This document shows positions 20,119 through 32,264 of a DNA stretch of 64,000 nt, one piece after another; position 1 is the first letter of the stretch; each line of letters starts with the position of its first letter. The stretch is from Sneathiella litorea (GTDB lineage: Bacteria > Pseudomonadota > Alphaproteobacteria > Sneathiellales > Sneathiellaceae), in assembly GCF_009882915.1 (NCBI RefSeq), contig NZ_WTUW01000001.1, positions 434,357 to 498,356 of the forward strand, read 5' to 3'. Made by a program: the position numbers and the translations under genes. Below the pieces are notes generated by a model. It ran no database searches and had not been told where the DNA came from. It worked only from the letters and a program-made list of their open reading frames with translations.

Positions 20119-21522
20119 TCAACTATTTATTGTGCGTCCGGCCACAGCGAGCGCAGCTTCCTTCACCGCTTCATTGAGTGTTGGGTGTGCGTGGCAGGTC
20201 CGGGCGATATCTTCTGATGACGCTCCGAATTCCATCGCCAGAACGCATTCGTGAATAATTGTACCCGCATCCGGGCCGATGATATGAACCCCGAGGATCT
20301 TATCTGTTTTCTTATCGGCAAGAATTTTAACGAAGCCGTCCGTAAATCCGTTGGCCCGCGCGCGGCTGTTTGCCATGAACGGCACCTTACCGACGTTGTA
20401 CTCGACCCCATCTTCTTTTAGTTGCTCTTCCGTCTTGCCGACGGTGGCGACTTCAGGCCAGGTGTAGATCACGCCGGGGATGAGATTATAATCAATATGC
20501 GGTTTCTGTCCGGCAAGTTTTTCAACGCAGACGACGCCTTCATCCTCCGCCTTGTGAGCCAGCATCGGTCCGTCGATCACATCACCGACGGCATAAATAC
20601 CGTCCACACTGGACTTGAAGTTGCTGTCGACAACGATGCGTCCGGCACGATCCATCTCAACGCCTAAATCATCGAGACCCAGCCCACTCGTATAGGGGCG
20701 GCGGCCAATCGCGACCAGCACAACATCTGCCTTAAGCGTTTCTTCATCGCCGCCCTTCGCGGGCTCCATCGTCAAAGTAACGGAGGTTTTCGTCTTTTTC
20801 GCACCGGTTACTTTTTTACCGAGCATAAAATTAATGCCCTGCTTTTTCAAAATCCGTTGGGTGTTTTTGGCAACCTCATTATCGGTACCGGGCAGGATGC
20901 GATCCAAAAACTCGACCACGGTAACCTCCGCACCGAGTCGACGCCAGACAGTGCCGAGTTCCAACCCGATCACACCCGCACCAATAACCACAAGCTTCTT
21001 GGGCACCTTCGGTAATTCCAGCGCGCCAGTAGAGGAAACGATCTGTTTCTCGTCAATCTCGACATTGGGAAGCGGTGTTACCTCGGACCCTGTGGCGATC
21101 AGGATATTTTTCGCCTTCAGGGTCTTTGACTCATCGCCCGTTACCTCGATCCGACCACCGCCTTCCAGCGTCGCCGTGCCTTTGATATAGGTGACTTTGT
21201 TTTTCTTGAACAGAAATTCGATGCCTTGCGTCAGGCCTTCGACGGTCGTGTCTTTCTGGCCCATCATCTTCTTCAAATCAAGTTTGAGGGAGCCAACCGA
21301 TATGCCGCGACCTTCAAAGCTATGCTGCGCTTCCTCGAACAGTTCTGAGGATTGCAAAAGTGCTTTCGAGGGAATACAACCAACATTCAGGCAGACACCA
21401 CCCAATGTTCCGCGTTTTTCAACACAGGCTGTCTTCATGCCAAGCTGCGCTGCCCGAATAGCCGCCGTATAACCGCCGGGGCCACCGCCCACAACGACCA
21501 GATCAAATGTTTCGTCGCTCAT
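20119..21522 (-). CDS. lpdA: Dihydrolipoyl dehydrogenase (E3)
   Basis: Flavoprotein that reoxidises dihydrolipoamide of 2-oxoacid dehydrogenase complexes with NAD. The FAD loop is GGGPGG (12-17) and the redox-active disulfide is Cys44/Cys49 in GVCLNVGCIPSK. A second Rossmann loop, GAGVIGLELG, binds NAD, and the C-terminal HAHPTLNEA supplies the catalytic His. It is the last gene of sucCDAB-lpdA and presumably serves the 2-oxoglutarate dehydrogenase complex encoded just upstream. Confidence 0.97.
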   Translation of the reverse strand: MSDETFDLVVVGGGPGGYTAAIRAAQLGMKTACVEKRGTLGGVCLNVGCIPSKALLQSSELFEEAQHSFEGRGISVGSLKLDLKKMMGQKDTTVEGLTQGIEFLFKKNKVTYIKGTATLEGGGRIEVTGDESKTLKAKNILIATGSEVTPLPNVEIDEKQIVSSTGALELPKVPKKLVVIGAGVIGLELGTVWRRLGAEVTVVEFLDRILPGTDNEVAKNTQRILKKQGINFMLGKKVTGAKKTKTSVTLTMEPAKGGDEETLKADVVLVAIGRRPYTSGLGLDDLGVEMDRAGRIVVDSNFKSSVDGIYAVGDVIDGPMLAHKAEDEGVVCVEKLAGQKPHIDYNLIPGVIYTWPEVATVGKTEEQLKEDGVEYNVGKVPFMANSRARANGFTDGFVKILADKKTDKILGVHIIGPDAGTIIHECVLAMEFGASSEDIARTCHAHPTLNEAVKEAALAVAGRTINS

Positions 21523-21549
21523 TTTATTCCTCGTATCTTTTTGGAATGA

Positions 21550-22818
21550 TCAAAGATCCAGCAACAAACGCTGCGGATCTTCAAGGGCGTCTTTCACGCG
21601 AACCAAAAATGTCACTGCTTCCTTGCCGTCAATAATTCTGTGATCATAAGTCAGTGCGAGATACATCATTGGGCGGACCTTAATCTCACCCTTGATCACC
21701 ATTGGCCGTTCCTGGATTTTATGCATACCCAGAACAGCGGCCTGCGGCGGATTCAGAATTGGCGACGACATCAGGGATCCGTAAACACCGCCATTGGTGA
21801 TGGTGAATGTGCCGCCCTGAAGCTCAGCCATGCTGAGCTTACCGTCACGTGCTTTCTTGCCGAGAGCCCCAATACCTTTTTCCACTTCGGCAAAGCTGAG
21901 CTTATCCGCATCGCGCAACACTGGCACCACAAGGCCTGAGTCCGTACCAACCGCAATACCCATATTGTAGTAATTCTTGTAAACGAGGTCTTCGCCATCG
22001 ATTTCCGCATTCACTGCCGGAATTTCCTGAAGAGCTGCGACACATGCCTTCGTAAAAAAGGACATAAAACCGAGTTTCACGCCGTGCTTTTTCAGGAACA
22101 GTTCCTTGTATTCGGTCCTTAAATCCAGCATTGCGGCCATATCCACCTCATTGTAGGTGGTCAGCATTGCTGCCGTGTTCTGGGCTTCTTTAAGTCGTGC
22201 TGCGATACTCTTGCGAAGCCGCGTCATTTTCACGCGTTCTTCACGCGCTTCTTCCGCACGCGGTCCTGACGGAGCTGCTGGCGCTGACACCGGAGCAGCA
22301 GCGGGAGCTGCAGCCGGGGCCGCTGGAGAGGCACCGCCATTCTCAAGCGCCTCGAGCACGTCACCCTTGGTTATCCGGCCATCTTTACCCGTGCCCTGAA
22401 TTTTGCTGGCATCAAGGTTGTTCTCATCGATCAGCTTTTGCGCCGCCGGAAGGACGTCAACTTTTGTCGCAGCTGTTGACGACGTCGCAGGGGCGGGTTC
22501 AGCCTTGGCAGCCGGAGCAGGAGTTGCTGCCGGTTTCTCTTCGGCCTCTTCCTTTGCTGCTTCCGGCGCGCTTCCCGCTGCACCTTCCGTGATTTGACCC
22601 AATAAGGCGCCAACTTCAACGTCTTCGCCTTCGGCAACAACAATTTCTTCCAGGCGACCCGCTTCAGTGGCATTTACCTCAAGCGTGACTTTGTCCGTCT
22701 CAAGCTCCAGGAGTGGTTCGTCCTTGGCAACCGATTCTCCAACTTTCTTGAACCACTGACCGACTGTCGCCTCAGTTACTGATTCCCCAAGCACGGGAAC
22801 ACGAATTTCAACCGTCAT
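21550..22818 (-). CDS. odhB: 2-oxoglutarate dehydrogenase E2, dihydrolipoyl succinyltransferase
   Basis: Core of the 2-oxoglutarate dehydrogenase complex. A lipoyl domain carries Lys43 in ETDKVTLEV. An Ala/Pro/Glu-rich linker leads to the E1/E3-binding domain (about 125-161), and a second Ala/Pro linker leads to the catalytic domain, which ends with His393 and Asp397 in DHRIIDG. The protein is 422 residues with a single lipoyl domain. It lies 12 bp after sucA and 27 bp before lpdA. Confidence 0.97.
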   Translation of the reverse strand: MTVEIRVPVLGESVTEATVGQWFKKVGESVAKDEPLLELETDKVTLEVNATEAGRLEEIVVAEGEDVEVGALLGQITEGAAGSAPEAAKEEAEEKPAATPAPAAKAEPAPATSSTAATKVDVLPAAQKLIDENNLDASKIQGTGKDGRITKGDVLEALENGGASPAAPAAAPAAAPVSAPAAPSGPRAEEAREERVKMTRLRKSIAARLKEAQNTAAMLTTYNEVDMAAMLDLRTEYKELFLKKHGVKLGFMSFFTKACVAALQEIPAVNAEIDGEDLVYKNYYNMGIAVGTDSGLVVPVLRDADKLSFAEVEKGIGALGKKARDGKLSMAELQGGTFTITNGGVYGSLMSSPILNPPQAAVLGMHKIQERPMVIKGEIKVRPMMYLALTYDHRIIDGKEAVTFLVRVKDALEDPQRLLLDL

Positions 22819-22830
22819 GATTTGACTTTC

Positions 22831-25719
22831 CTATTCAGATTTGACGCCTAACGCGTCATCTACCAATGCTTTCTGTTCCAGATTGTGTTTTTTCAGAAGC
22901 CCCGTCGCCGTTGACGCAGATTCTTTTCGGCCTGCATATCGCGGCCGTGAAACCTTCTTCATCTTCAAATCTTCGAACACTTTTTCCAGATGCGGTTCAA
23001 CGAATGTCCAAGCTCCCATATTCTTGGGCTCTTCCTGACACCAGACAACCTCCTCTACATGGCGAAAATTTTCCATTTCCTGTTCCAATGCCTTATACGG
23101 GAAGGGATAAAGCTGCTCCAAGCGTAGGAAGTAGGTATCCTTGATGCCGAGTTCTTCACGGCGGGCATATAGATCATAATAGACCTTGCCCGAACAAAGA
23201 ACGACACGCTTTACATCTTTGTCGGCGCAGAGTTTTTCGTTGTCATACAAGACGCGATGAAAGGTAGAGTCAGGCCCCATATCCTCAAGCGTTGACACTG
23301 CCAGCTTGTGACGAAGCAGGGACTTCGGCGTCATTATAACAAGGGGTTTACGGAATTTGCGATGGATCTGCCGCCGTAAGACATGGAAATAGTTGGCAGG
23401 CGTCGTGCAGTTCACAACCTGCCAGTTATCTTCCGCAGACTGCTGCAGGTAACGTTCCAGACGGGCAGATGAATGCTCCGGCCCTTGCCCCTCATAACCA
23501 TGCGGCAGCAGCATAACCAAGCCGCTCATGCGAAGCCATTTGGATTCACCGCTTGAAATGAACTGATCAATGATGACCTGCGCCCCGTTGGCAAAATCAC
23601 CAAACTGCGCCTCCCACAAAACAAGTGCTCGCGGCTCGGCGAGTGAGTAGCCATACTCATACCCAAGCACCGCTGCTTCGGAAAGAAGGCTGTCAATCAC
23701 TTCAAAACGGGCTTGATCCTCACTCAAATTATCCAGTGGAATATAGCGTTCTTCCGTTACCTGATCGACGATGACGGAATGCCGCTGCGAAAAGGTACCC
23801 CGACCGCAATCCTGACCAGAGAGTCGAACCGGGACTTTTTCCTTAAGTAATGTACCAAATGCAAGCGCTTCAGCCGTTGCCCAATCGATATTCTCGCCGG
23901 TATCTATCATCTTCTTTTTGGCTTTGAGAACCCGCTGCAACGTCCGGTGTACATTATGGCCTTCCGGGATATCCGTAAGTTTTGCGCCGATTTCTTTTAG
24001 CTCATCTATTTGTACATCGGTATCACCGCGCCGAGCGCCTTCATCTGCCCGTTCAAATCCCTGCCAGCGCCCCTCAAACCAGTCTGCTTTATTCGGCTTA
24101 AAACTATTCGCCGTTTCATATTGTTTCTCAAGGTAATCCTTGAATTCGGCGATCCAGCTCTCGACCTCTTTTTCGGTCGTAACATTCTCTGCGATAAGTT
24201 TTTTCGCATAGATTTGCATCGTTGTTGGATGTTGCGCAATCGTACGATACATAAGCGGCTGGGTGAATGCCGGCTCATCCCCTTCGTTATGGCCATGACG
24301 CCGATAACAGAACATATCGATAACAACATCAATTTGGAAAAGCTGACGGAATTCAGTAGCAATTTTTGCCACATGACAAACCGCCTCAGGGTCATCGCCA
24401 TTGACATGAAAAATCGGCGCCTGCACCATTTTCCCGACATCAGAGGGATAGGGGCTTGAGCGCGAGTATTTCGGGCTCGTCGTAAACCCGATCTGATTGT
24501 TAACAACGAAATGGATAGTTCCCGATGTCCGGTACCCTTTAAGCTCCGAGAGCCCAAAACATTCCGCAACAATTCCCTGACCTGCAAATGCTGCATCACC
24601 ATGCATCAGAAGCGGCATGACCTGACCGCCGACATCTGGACCGATCTGTGCCTGTTTCGCCCGGGCCTTTCCAAGAACAACCGGATTGACGGCTTCCAGA
24701 TGGGACGGGTTCGCCGTCAACGACATATGTACATTATTGCCATCAAACTCCCGATCTGAAGAAGTCCCCAAATGGTACTTCACGTCCCCAGATCCTTCAA
24801 CGTCTTCCGGATTGGCGGGATTACCCTGAAACTCCGAGAAGACCGCCCGGAATGGCTTTGCCATCACATTGGTTAGCACGTTGAGACGCCCACGATGAGG
24901 CATGCCGAGGACAATTTCCTGAACGCCAAGCTGGCCGCCACGCTTAATGATCCCCTCCATAGCCGGGATAAGTGATTCCCCGCCATCAAGACCAAAACGT
25001 TTAGTCCCTGTGTACTTCACATTCATAAAATGCTCGAAACCTTCGGTTTCAATCAATTTGCGCAAGATCGCGATCTTGCCTTCCTTAGTGAAGGAAATTT
25101 CCTTATGACGCCCTTCGATGCGTTCCTGAATCCAGGCCTTCTGGTCAGGTTCCTGAATATGCATGAACTCAACACCAATGGTTGAGCAATAGGTGCGTTT
25201 TACGATGGCAAGAATTTCGCGAATGCTGCCCGTCTCAAGACCGAGAACATTATCGAGGAATATGGGACGGTCCCAGTCTTTTTCCGTAAAACCATAGGTC
25301 GTGGGATTAAGCTCTGGATGCTCCTTTGGAATCTCAAGGCCGAGCGGATCGAGGTTGGCCTTGAGATGCCCCCGCACACGGTAAGACCGAATCAGCATCA
25401 GGGCGCGAATGGTATCAATCGCGGCGGCGCGTACATCCTCTTGTGATGCGCCCGACACAACCGCCTGCTTCGTTGCACGGTTGGCCGCATCGCCGAGTAT
25501 TTCATACTCATCTTCCGGCTCTATTCCGTTTGAAGGTGTCCAGGGAGCGCCACGCGTTTCGGCAATGACTGAGTCTGCGTCATCCCCCAGCGAGGCAAAG
25601 TATTTTTGCCAGCTTGTATCGACTGAAGAAGGGTCATCGAGATAGCGCGCATAGAGCTGCTCAATGAATCCAGCGTTGGATCCAAAGAGGAAAGAAGAGT
25701 TTTCCAGTTGCTGAGACAT
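22831..25719 (-). CDS. sucA: 2-oxoglutarate dehydrogenase E1 component
   Basis: Thiamine diphosphate-dependent decarboxylase of the TCA cycle (962 residues). The N-terminal segment FLFGSNAGFIEQLYARY is the E2-contact helix region. The ThDP-binding stretch GDAAFAGQGIVAE and the HRRHGHNEGDEP-type loop are present, and the C-terminal transketolase domain contains LLPHGYEGQGPEHSSAR. It is followed directly by odhB. A gap of about 75 bp separates it from sucD upstream. Confidence 0.97.
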   Translation of the reverse strand: MSQQLENSSFLFGSNAGFIEQLYARYLDDPSSVDTSWQKYFASLGDDADSVIAETRGAPWTPSNGIEPEDEYEILGDAANRATKQAVVSGASQEDVRAAAIDTIRALMLIRSYRVRGHLKANLDPLGLEIPKEHPELNPTTYGFTEKDWDRPIFLDNVLGLETGSIREILAIVKRTYCSTIGVEFMHIQEPDQKAWIQERIEGRHKEISFTKEGKIAILRKLIETEGFEHFMNVKYTGTKRFGLDGGESLIPAMEGIIKRGGQLGVQEIVLGMPHRGRLNVLTNVMAKPFRAVFSEFQGNPANPEDVEGSGDVKYHLGTSSDREFDGNNVHMSLTANPSHLEAVNPVVLGKARAKQAQIGPDVGGQVMPLLMHGDAAFAGQGIVAECFGLSELKGYRTSGTIHFVVNNQIGFTTSPKYSRSSPYPSDVGKMVQAPIFHVNGDDPEAVCHVAKIATEFRQLFQIDVVIDMFCYRRHGHNEGDEPAFTQPLMYRTIAQHPTTMQIYAKKLIAENVTTEKEVESWIAEFKDYLEKQYETANSFKPNKADWFEGRWQGFERADEGARRGDTDVQIDELKEIGAKLTDIPEGHNVHRTLQRVLKAKKKMIDTGENIDWATAEALAFGTLLKEKVPVRLSGQDCGRGTFSQRHSVIVDQVTEERYIPLDNLSEDQARFEVIDSLLSEAAVLGYEYGYSLAEPRALVLWEAQFGDFANGAQVIIDQFISSGESKWLRMSGLVMLLPHGYEGQGPEHSSARLERYLQQSAEDNWQVVNCTTPANYFHVLRRQIHRKFRKPLVIMTPKSLLRHKLAVSTLEDMGPDSTFHRVLYDNEKLCADKDVKRVVLCSGKVYYDLYARREELGIKDTYFLRLEQLYPFPYKALEQEMENFRHVEEVVWCQEEPKNMGAWTFVEPHLEKVFEDLKMKKVSRPRYAGRKESASTATGLLKKHNLEQKALVDDALGVKSE

Positions 25720-25795
25720 TTCCTGTGATTGGGCGGGTCCGTACCCGCCCCCTTAAGAGCCTGTTTAAAGAATTAATGGTTAACCATATAATAGG

Positions 25796-26671
25796 TCAAC
25801 CTTTCAAAACCCTTACCAAAGTTGAGCCCAGTGCAGACGGACTATCAGAAACCGTAATTCCGGCACTCCGCATTGCATCCATCTTATCCTCCGCGCCGCC
25901 TTTACCACCGGAAATAATGGCACCGGCGTGGCCCATTCTCCGGCCGGGAGGTGCCGTCACACCGGCGATAAAGCCAACGACCGGTTTCTTGGTTTTGGAC
26001 GCTTTGAGGAACTCTGCGGCTTCTTCCTCAGCCGATCCACCAATCTCACCGATCATGATGATAGATTCAGTCTCATCATCGCCAAGGAATAAATCCAGGC
26101 AGTCAATAAAGTTAGTCCCATTGACGGGATCACCACCGATACCAATACAGGTTGTCTGGCCGAGGCCTGCGGCGGTGGTTTGTGCAACCGCTTCATAGGT
26201 CAGAGTACCAGAACGCGAGACAATACCGACATTGCCACGGCGATGAATATGCCCTGGCATAATGCCGATCTTGCATTCATCCGGCGTGATAATACCCGGA
26301 CAGTTTGGTCCGATCAGACGGGATCCACTGTCTTTCAAGGCTCGCTTGACCCGAACCATATCGAGAACAGGAATACCTTCCGTGATGCAGACGATCAGCT
26401 CAATCTCGGCATCTATTGCCTCAAGAATGGCATCAGCAGCGAATGGCGGCGGAACATAAATCACACTCGCGTTGGCACCGGTTGTCTCCCGGGCCTCACC
26501 GACGGTATTAAAGATCGGAAGGTCGAGGTGTTTCTCGCCCCCCTTGCCCGGTGTTACGCCGCCAACCATTTTAGTACCATAGGCGATTGCCTGCTCGGAA
26601 TGGAATGTCCCCTGAGAGCCCGTGAAACCCTGACAGATGACCTTTGTGTCCTTATTGACGAGAACGGCCAT
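25796..26671 (-). CDS. sucD: Succinyl-CoA synthetase subunit alpha
   Basis: Binds CoA and carries the phosphohistidine of succinyl-CoA ligase. The Rossmann CoA-binding domain is at the N-terminus ([14 protein letters not shown]). The catalytic His248 is in [14 protein letters not shown]. The protein has 291 residues. The ATG overlaps the sucC stop by one base (TAATG), giving strict coupling of the two subunits. Confidence 0.98.
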   Translation of the reverse strand: MAVLVNKDTKVICQGFTGSQGTFHSEQAIAYGTKMVGGVTPGKGGEKHLDLPIFNTVGEARETTGANASVIYVPPPFAADAILEAIDAEIELIVCITEGIPVLDMVRVKRALKDSGSRLIGPNCPGIITPDECKIGIMPGHIHRRGNVGIVSRSGTLTYEAVAQTTAAGLGQTTCIGIGGDPVNGTNFIDCLDLFLGDDETESIIMIGEIGGSAEEEAAEFLKASKTKKPVVGFIAGVTAPPGRRMGHAGAIISGGKGGAEDKMDAMRSAGITVSDSPSALGSTLVRVLKG

Positions 26672-27840
26672 TACGCTGCCTCCTTCACTGCTTTAACAAT
26701 TTTCTCTGCGGCGTCGCCCAAGTCGTCAGCCGACAGAATAGGCAATCCTGATTCCGCGAGAATTTTCTTACCCAGATCCACATTCGTCCCTTCAAGCCGA
26801 ACGACCAGCGGAACGCTGAGCGCGACTTCCCTTGCGGCAGCAACTACGCCTTCGGCAATCACATCACACCGCATAATGCCACCAAAAATATTGACGAGAA
26901 TGCCTTCGACATTTTCGTCTTTCAAAATAATCTTGAAGGCTTCCGTTACCTTTTCCTTCGTCGCGCCGCCCCCAACATCCAGGAAGTTGGCTGGCGTACC
27001 GCCATTAAGCTGGATGATATCCATGGTCGCCATGGCAAGCCCTGCGCCGTTCACCATGCAGCCGATGTTGCCATCCAACTTGATATAGTTAAGGTCGTAT
27101 TGCGCAGCTTCAAGTTCAGCCGGATCCTCTTCGTCCGGATCGCGCAACTCGGCGATATCCTTGTGACGGAAAAGCGCATTATCATCAAAGTTCATCTTCG
27201 CATCCAGCGCGATGACGTTGCCACTTCCGGTGATCACTAACGGGTTGATCTCCACAAGACTTGCATCCGTGTCGATGATTGCCCGGTACAGCGCCATGAT
27301 AAATTTAACGGCTGCGCCGACTTGCTTGCCTTCAAGGCCAAGCCCAAAAGCAATTTTGCGGGCGTGAAAAGGCATAATACCCGTTGCCGGATCAATGCTG
27401 ACCATCAGGATTTTTTCAGGAGTTTCCGCAGCAACTTCCTCAATTTCCATTCCGCCTTCGGTTGAGGCCATGAACGTTACACAATCCTTGGCACGGTCAA
27501 TGATGGCACCGAGATAAAGTTCGCGCGCAATGTCACAACCTTCCTCAATATACACACGCTTGACTTCTTTGCCTTCCGGTCCCGTCTGATGTGTGACCAA
27601 CTGCATGCCGATCATTGCCTTGGCAGTGGACAATACTTCTTCAGTGGATTTAACAACTTTTACCCCACCGCCTTTACCGCGTCCGCCTGCATGGATCTGG
27701 GCTTTCACAACCCAAACCGGCCCGCCGAGTTCTTGCGCAACGGTTTTAGCTTCTTCAGAAGTATAGGCAACGCCGCCCTTGGGAACGGTCACGCCGTATT
27801 TTGCGAGCAGGCTCTTTGCCTGATATTCATGAATATTCAT
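26671..27840 (-). CDS. sucC: Succinyl-CoA synthetase subunit beta (ADP-forming)
   Basis: Nucleotide- and succinate-binding subunit of succinyl-CoA ligase (389 residues). It begins [17 protein letters not shown] and has the ATP-grasp fold with [15 protein letters not shown]. The C-terminal CoA-ligase domain contains the phosphohistidine-facing [15 protein letters not shown]. It is the first gene of the sucCDAB-lpdA unit, separated from mdh by a terminator. Confidence 0.98.
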   Translation of the reverse strand: MNIHEYQAKSLLAKYGVTVPKGGVAYTSEEAKTVAQELGGPVWVVKAQIHAGGRGKGGGVKVVKSTEEVLSTAKAMIGMQLVTHQTGPEGKEVKRVYIEEGCDIARELYLGAIIDRAKDCVTFMASTEGGMEIEEVAAETPEKILMVSIDPATGIMPFHARKIAFGLGLEGKQVGAAVKFIMALYRAIIDTDASLVEINPLVITGSGNVIALDAKMNFDDNALFRHKDIAELRDPDEEDPAELEAAQYDLNYIKLDGNIGCMVNGAGLAMATMDIIQLNGGTPANFLDVGGGATKEKVTEAFKIILKDENVEGILVNIFGGIMRCDVIAEGVVAAAREVALSVPLVVRLEGTNVDLGKKILAESGLPILSADDLGDAAEKIVKAVKEAA

Positions 27841-27923
27841 TGTTTTCCGTTATTGCTGCTATTCAAAGACATCGATTTTCATTGACCACATATTATGCAA
27901 AGCATGAGGCTTACGGTATAGCA

Positions 27924-27965
27924 CCATAAAAAGGGGCACAACCGGTTATTGATGTGCCCCCTTAT
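27924..27965 (-). terminator. Rho-independent terminator after mdh
   Basis: Stem GGGGCACA/TGTGCCCC with a 12-base loop, flanked by A/T runs. On the minus strand it ends in TTTTT. It lies just beyond the mdh stop, so sucC likely has its own promoter in the remaining 80 bp or so. Confidence 0.85.
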
Positions 27966-27972
27966 TTTGCGC

Positions 27973-29292
<1,320 letters not shown>

Positions 29293-30420
29293 ATGACTGA
29301 TGTAACCGGCCCCCTCGACGCGTACCGCAAACTGATCGCGAGCAATCAACTGCAGCATGACCCCATACAGCTGCTCGCTGTCGAGAAACTCCAAACCCTG
29401 CATCGGCGCCTTGTGAACTACGATCCCGGTACCAGCCCAAAATGGACCCATATATTCCGCTTAGGCCCACGCAAGCCAAGGGTTGAGCCGCCACAGGGCT
29501 TGTATATATATGGCGATGTGGGCCGCGGAAAATCCATGCTGATGGATCTTTTTTTCGAAACGGCGCCCGTCACTCATAAAAGACGTGTGCATTTTCACGC
29601 CTTTATGCTGGAAGTGCATGCCTTCATGCATCAAGAGCGTCAGAAACAGAGCCGGGGTGACGAAGATCCGGTGATTGCGCTCGCGAACTCCATTACAGAG
29701 AATGCCTGGCTTCTCTGTTTTGATGAATTCCAAGTCACCGATGTTGCCGATGCAATGATACTCGGCCGGTTATTCGAAATGTTGTTCGATCGGGGTGTCG
29801 TGGTTGTGGCAACCTCCAATCGGGTGCCTGACGATCTTTACAAGGACGGTCTGAACCGTCAGTTATTCCTTCCCTTTATCGACTTACTGAAAGACCAGTT
29901 GGATATTCTCCATCTAGCTGGCGGTCGCGACTATCGGCTGGAAAGGTTAGCCGAGCATCCGGTTTATTTTACTCCTCTTGATGACGCCGCTGCCAACGAG
30001 ATGGATCGGATATTCACAGAAATGACAGAGGGATACAAACCGGCCCCCCAGACGTTGACAACACAGGGCCGGAATCTGGATGTCAAAAGGGCTGCCCATG
30101 GCGTGGCCAGATTTACTTTTGAAGAGCTTTGTGCGCGCCCACTTGGCGCATCCGACTATTTGACATTGACCGAGCATTTCCACACCCTGCTTCTGGAAGA
30201 TGTCCCTCAGCTCAGTGCCGCGCGCCGCAATGAGTCCAAACGCTTCGTCACATTGGTCGATATATTGTATGAGGCCGGCGCCAATCTGGTGATCTCCGCC
30301 GACGTGGAAGCGGAAGACCTCTATCCGGAAGGCGACGGAAAATTCGAGTTCGCCCGGACGGTATCACGATTGATGGAGATGCGATCGGAGGACTATCTGA
30401 AAGGTCGAAAAGGAAAATAG
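29293..30420 (+). CDS. zapE: Cell division protein ZapE (AFG1-like ATPase)
   Basis: A 375-residue P-loop ATPase of the AFG1/ZapE family, which acts at the Z-ring in Proteobacteria and in protein quality control in mitochondria. Walker A GDVGRGKS is at residues 74-81 and Walker B LLCFDEFQVTD follows with Asp144-Glu145. FLPFIDLL and the C-terminal RLMEMRSEDYL motif are typical. No strong ribosome site precedes the ATG. It is divergent from mdh, a frequent arrangement in this class. Confidence 0.94.
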   Translation: MTDVTGPLDAYRKLIASNQLQHDPIQLLAVEKLQTLHRRLVNYDPGTSPKWTHIFRLGPRKPRVEPPQGLYIYGDVGRGKSMLMDLFFETAPVTHKRRVHFHAFMLEVHAFMHQERQKQSRGDEDPVIALANSITENAWLLCFDEFQVTDVADAMILGRLFEMLFDRGVVVVATSNRVPDDLYKDGLNRQLFLPFIDLLKDQLDILHLAGGRDYRLERLAEHPVYFTPLDDAAANEMDRIFTEMTEGYKPAPQTLTTQGRNLDVKRAAHGVARFTFEELCARPLGASDYLTLTEHFHTLLLEDVPQLSAARRNESKRFVTLVDILYEAGANLVISADVEAEDLYPEGDGKFEFARTVSRLMEMRSEDYLKGRKGK

Positions 30421-30501
30421 CTAATCCAGCCATATCCTTTGCAGGTATTTATGATTATAATTTAAGGGAAGCTAATAAATAAAACAATAAGGGCAGGAAA
30501 A

Positions 30502-31662
30502 ATGACTAAACTCGCTTTTCCAGATATGGCTAATATAAAGAGCCGCTTGGTAATTGATCAGGATATTTTGAATGCTGTATCAGGAATTATCGCTAATTCC
30601 GAACAACCACGTATTCTCATTTCCATTTCTCGCTCGCTGCGGGCCAACGCTCCCATCATTGACGATCTAAACAATAATTTCGCCAACACCATCGTCGATG
30701 TGATTAGCGTCCTCACAGAACACACACCTTATAACACGGTGTTTGAACTTGCAGACGCTATTACCAGTAGCCGGGCCACTCACCTTCTCTCGATCGGCGG
30801 CGGCAGTGTGATTGATGGCGGAAAAATAGCCCTGCTTGTTGCAAATCTGAAGATGAAAGACCCGGCAGAACTTGAAGAATTGACGTCAACAAGCAAAGCC
30901 GATCTCAGCTTTACCTCTTGGCCGATACAGCATATTGCAGTCCCGACAACACTCTCCGGCGCTGAATTTACACCAATCGCCGGGGCCACAAGCAGCATTA
31001 CCGGACGCAAGACCGGCTTTGCGCATGCGTATCTGTTGCCCGATCATATAATCCTTAGCTCAACCCTCAGCAAGTACACCCCTGAACGGCTTTGGCTATC
31101 GACAGGTATCCGCGCAGTTGATCATGCGGTAGAGACGGTTTGCGCGCCGGGCGTTGATCCGGAAATTGCCGATTTCTGCTTGAAAGGCCTGGGGTTACTT
31201 TACACCGGTATGCAGGGCACAAAGAAAGATCCGGCGAGCCTGGTCCATCGAGAGAACAGCCAGCTAGGCGTCTATTATTCGACGGCGGGGATATCGCAAT
31301 ACCGCATGGGCGCCAGCCACGGGCTCGGGTATCTGCTCGGCGTGATCGGGCATGTACCCCACGGGATTACCTCCTGCGTATTCCTGCCAGCCGTCCTGGC
31401 CTATAACCTGCCGGAAACCAAAGAACCGCAATCGAAAATTGCGGATGTATTGGGCGCCTTCTCCGCCGAGGATGTCCCAAAGACACTGAAAGATTTCATT
31501 GGCGGTCTTGGCCTGCCAAATCAGCTCAGCTCCCTCGGGATATCCGATGAGGCACTTGCGGAGATACAATCAAGCGCTCTTATTCATCCGGTTGTTCAAG
31601 CAAACCCAAGAGGGATCTCGACGGTTGAGGATGTCGCGGAGATTATGAGCTACTCAGGCTGA
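30502..31662 (+). CDS. Iron-containing alcohol dehydrogenase family protein with altered metal site
   Basis: A 386-residue group III dehydrogenase/maleylacetate reductase-like protein. The NAD-binding GGGSVIDGGK (99-108) and PTTLSGAEFTP (148-158) motifs are present. Aligned by eye with FucO, His208, His273 and His287 occupy the metal-ligand positions, but the usual ligand Asp (D196) is Arg204. The catalytic-region His267 equivalent is Tyr277. Maleylacetate reductases also lose the Asp, but to Asn. The enzyme may therefore work without a catalytic metal; its substrate is unknown. It follows zapE by 81 bp. Confidence 0.82.
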   Translation: MTKLAFPDMANIKSRLVIDQDILNAVSGIIANSEQPRILISISRSLRANAPIIDDLNNNFANTIVDVISVLTEHTPYNTVFELADAITSSRATHLLSIGGGSVIDGGKIALLVANLKMKDPAELEELTSTSKADLSFTSWPIQHIAVPTTLSGAEFTPIAGATSSITGRKTGFAHAYLLPDHIILSSTLSKYTPERLWLSTGIRAVDHAVETVCAPGVDPEIADFCLKGLGLLYTGMQGTKKDPASLVHRENSQLGVYYSTAGISQYRMGASHGLGYLLGVIGHVPHGITSCVFLPAVLAYNLPETKEPQSKIADVLGAFSAEDVPKTLKDFIGGLGLPNQLSSLGISDEALAEIQSSALIHPVVQANPRGISTVEDVAEIMSYSG

Positions 31663-31676
31663 ATGTCGACTGGCCC

Positions 31677-32252
31677 TCAGTAGATTTTACCGATGGCCGC
31701 CTCTACCCCGGCCTGGTCTTCGGCGGATTTATTCTGGCCGAGCTTGGCTTTCCCCTCAAGCCGGTCGATCGGGATTTCAAAGGCGATAATACCCCGCATT
31801 AACCCGTCGAGCCGTTTCTGATCCAATTGGTCGGCGCTCCATGGCTGCGCGGTTCCCTTTTCGTTATCCATTGTCAGTTGGTCAAGCACTGTGCGAACTT
31901 TCTCTCTATCTTCAATGATCGAAGGCATGCCATAGGCATGCACCGCGACATAGTTCCAGGTCGGCACGTTCACATTCGTCGCATAGTAACTTGGCGAGAT
32001 ATAGGCATGGGGACCCTGAAATATGACAAGCGCCTGACCTTTTTCGAGCAATTTTCCATGAGGGTTGGCCCGTGCCATATGGGCAATCAAGGTGCCATAT
32101 TCCCCACGATCTTCATCATATGAAAAGGGAAGATGCGAGGCAACGGGCGCGCCATCTTCGCCAGTGGAGACAAGAAGCGCAAAACTGGCCTCAGGCAAAA
32201 GCCGGGTCAGGGTTTCCTTACCCGGAACAGAAAAGTGCGGTGGGACATACAT
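31677..32252 (-). CDS. FMN-binding PaiB family protein
   Basis: A 191-residue protein with the split-barrel flavin-binding fold of PaiB, a repressor-like protein of Bacillus sporulation and protease genes. It begins MYVPPHF, the canonical family start, and contains GPHAYISPSYY and VPTWNYVAVHAYG. In Proteobacteria the family is usually annotated as an FMN-binding negative transcriptional regulator, but evidence for DNA binding is thin. An earlier in-frame TTG at 32282 lies inside a terminator hairpin and is rejected. It is convergent with the dehydrogenase gene. Confidence 0.88.
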   Translation of the reverse strand: MYVPPHFSVPGKETLTRLLPEASFALLVSTGEDGAPVASHLPFSYDEDRGEYGTLIAHMARANPHGKLLEKGQALVIFQGPHAYISPSYYATNVNVPTWNYVAVHAYGMPSIIEDREKVRTVLDQLTMDNEKGTAQPWSADQLDQKRLDGLMRGIIAFEIPIDRLEGKAKLGQNKSAEDQAGVEAAIGKIY

Positions 32253-32264
32253 TGATTTAATCCA

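Noticed and set aside
24006-24602. A 198-codon open frame inside sucA in another frame on the same strand
   Set aside because: Arg/Leu/Ser-rich, without recognisable motifs, and fully inside the well-conserved E1 gene.
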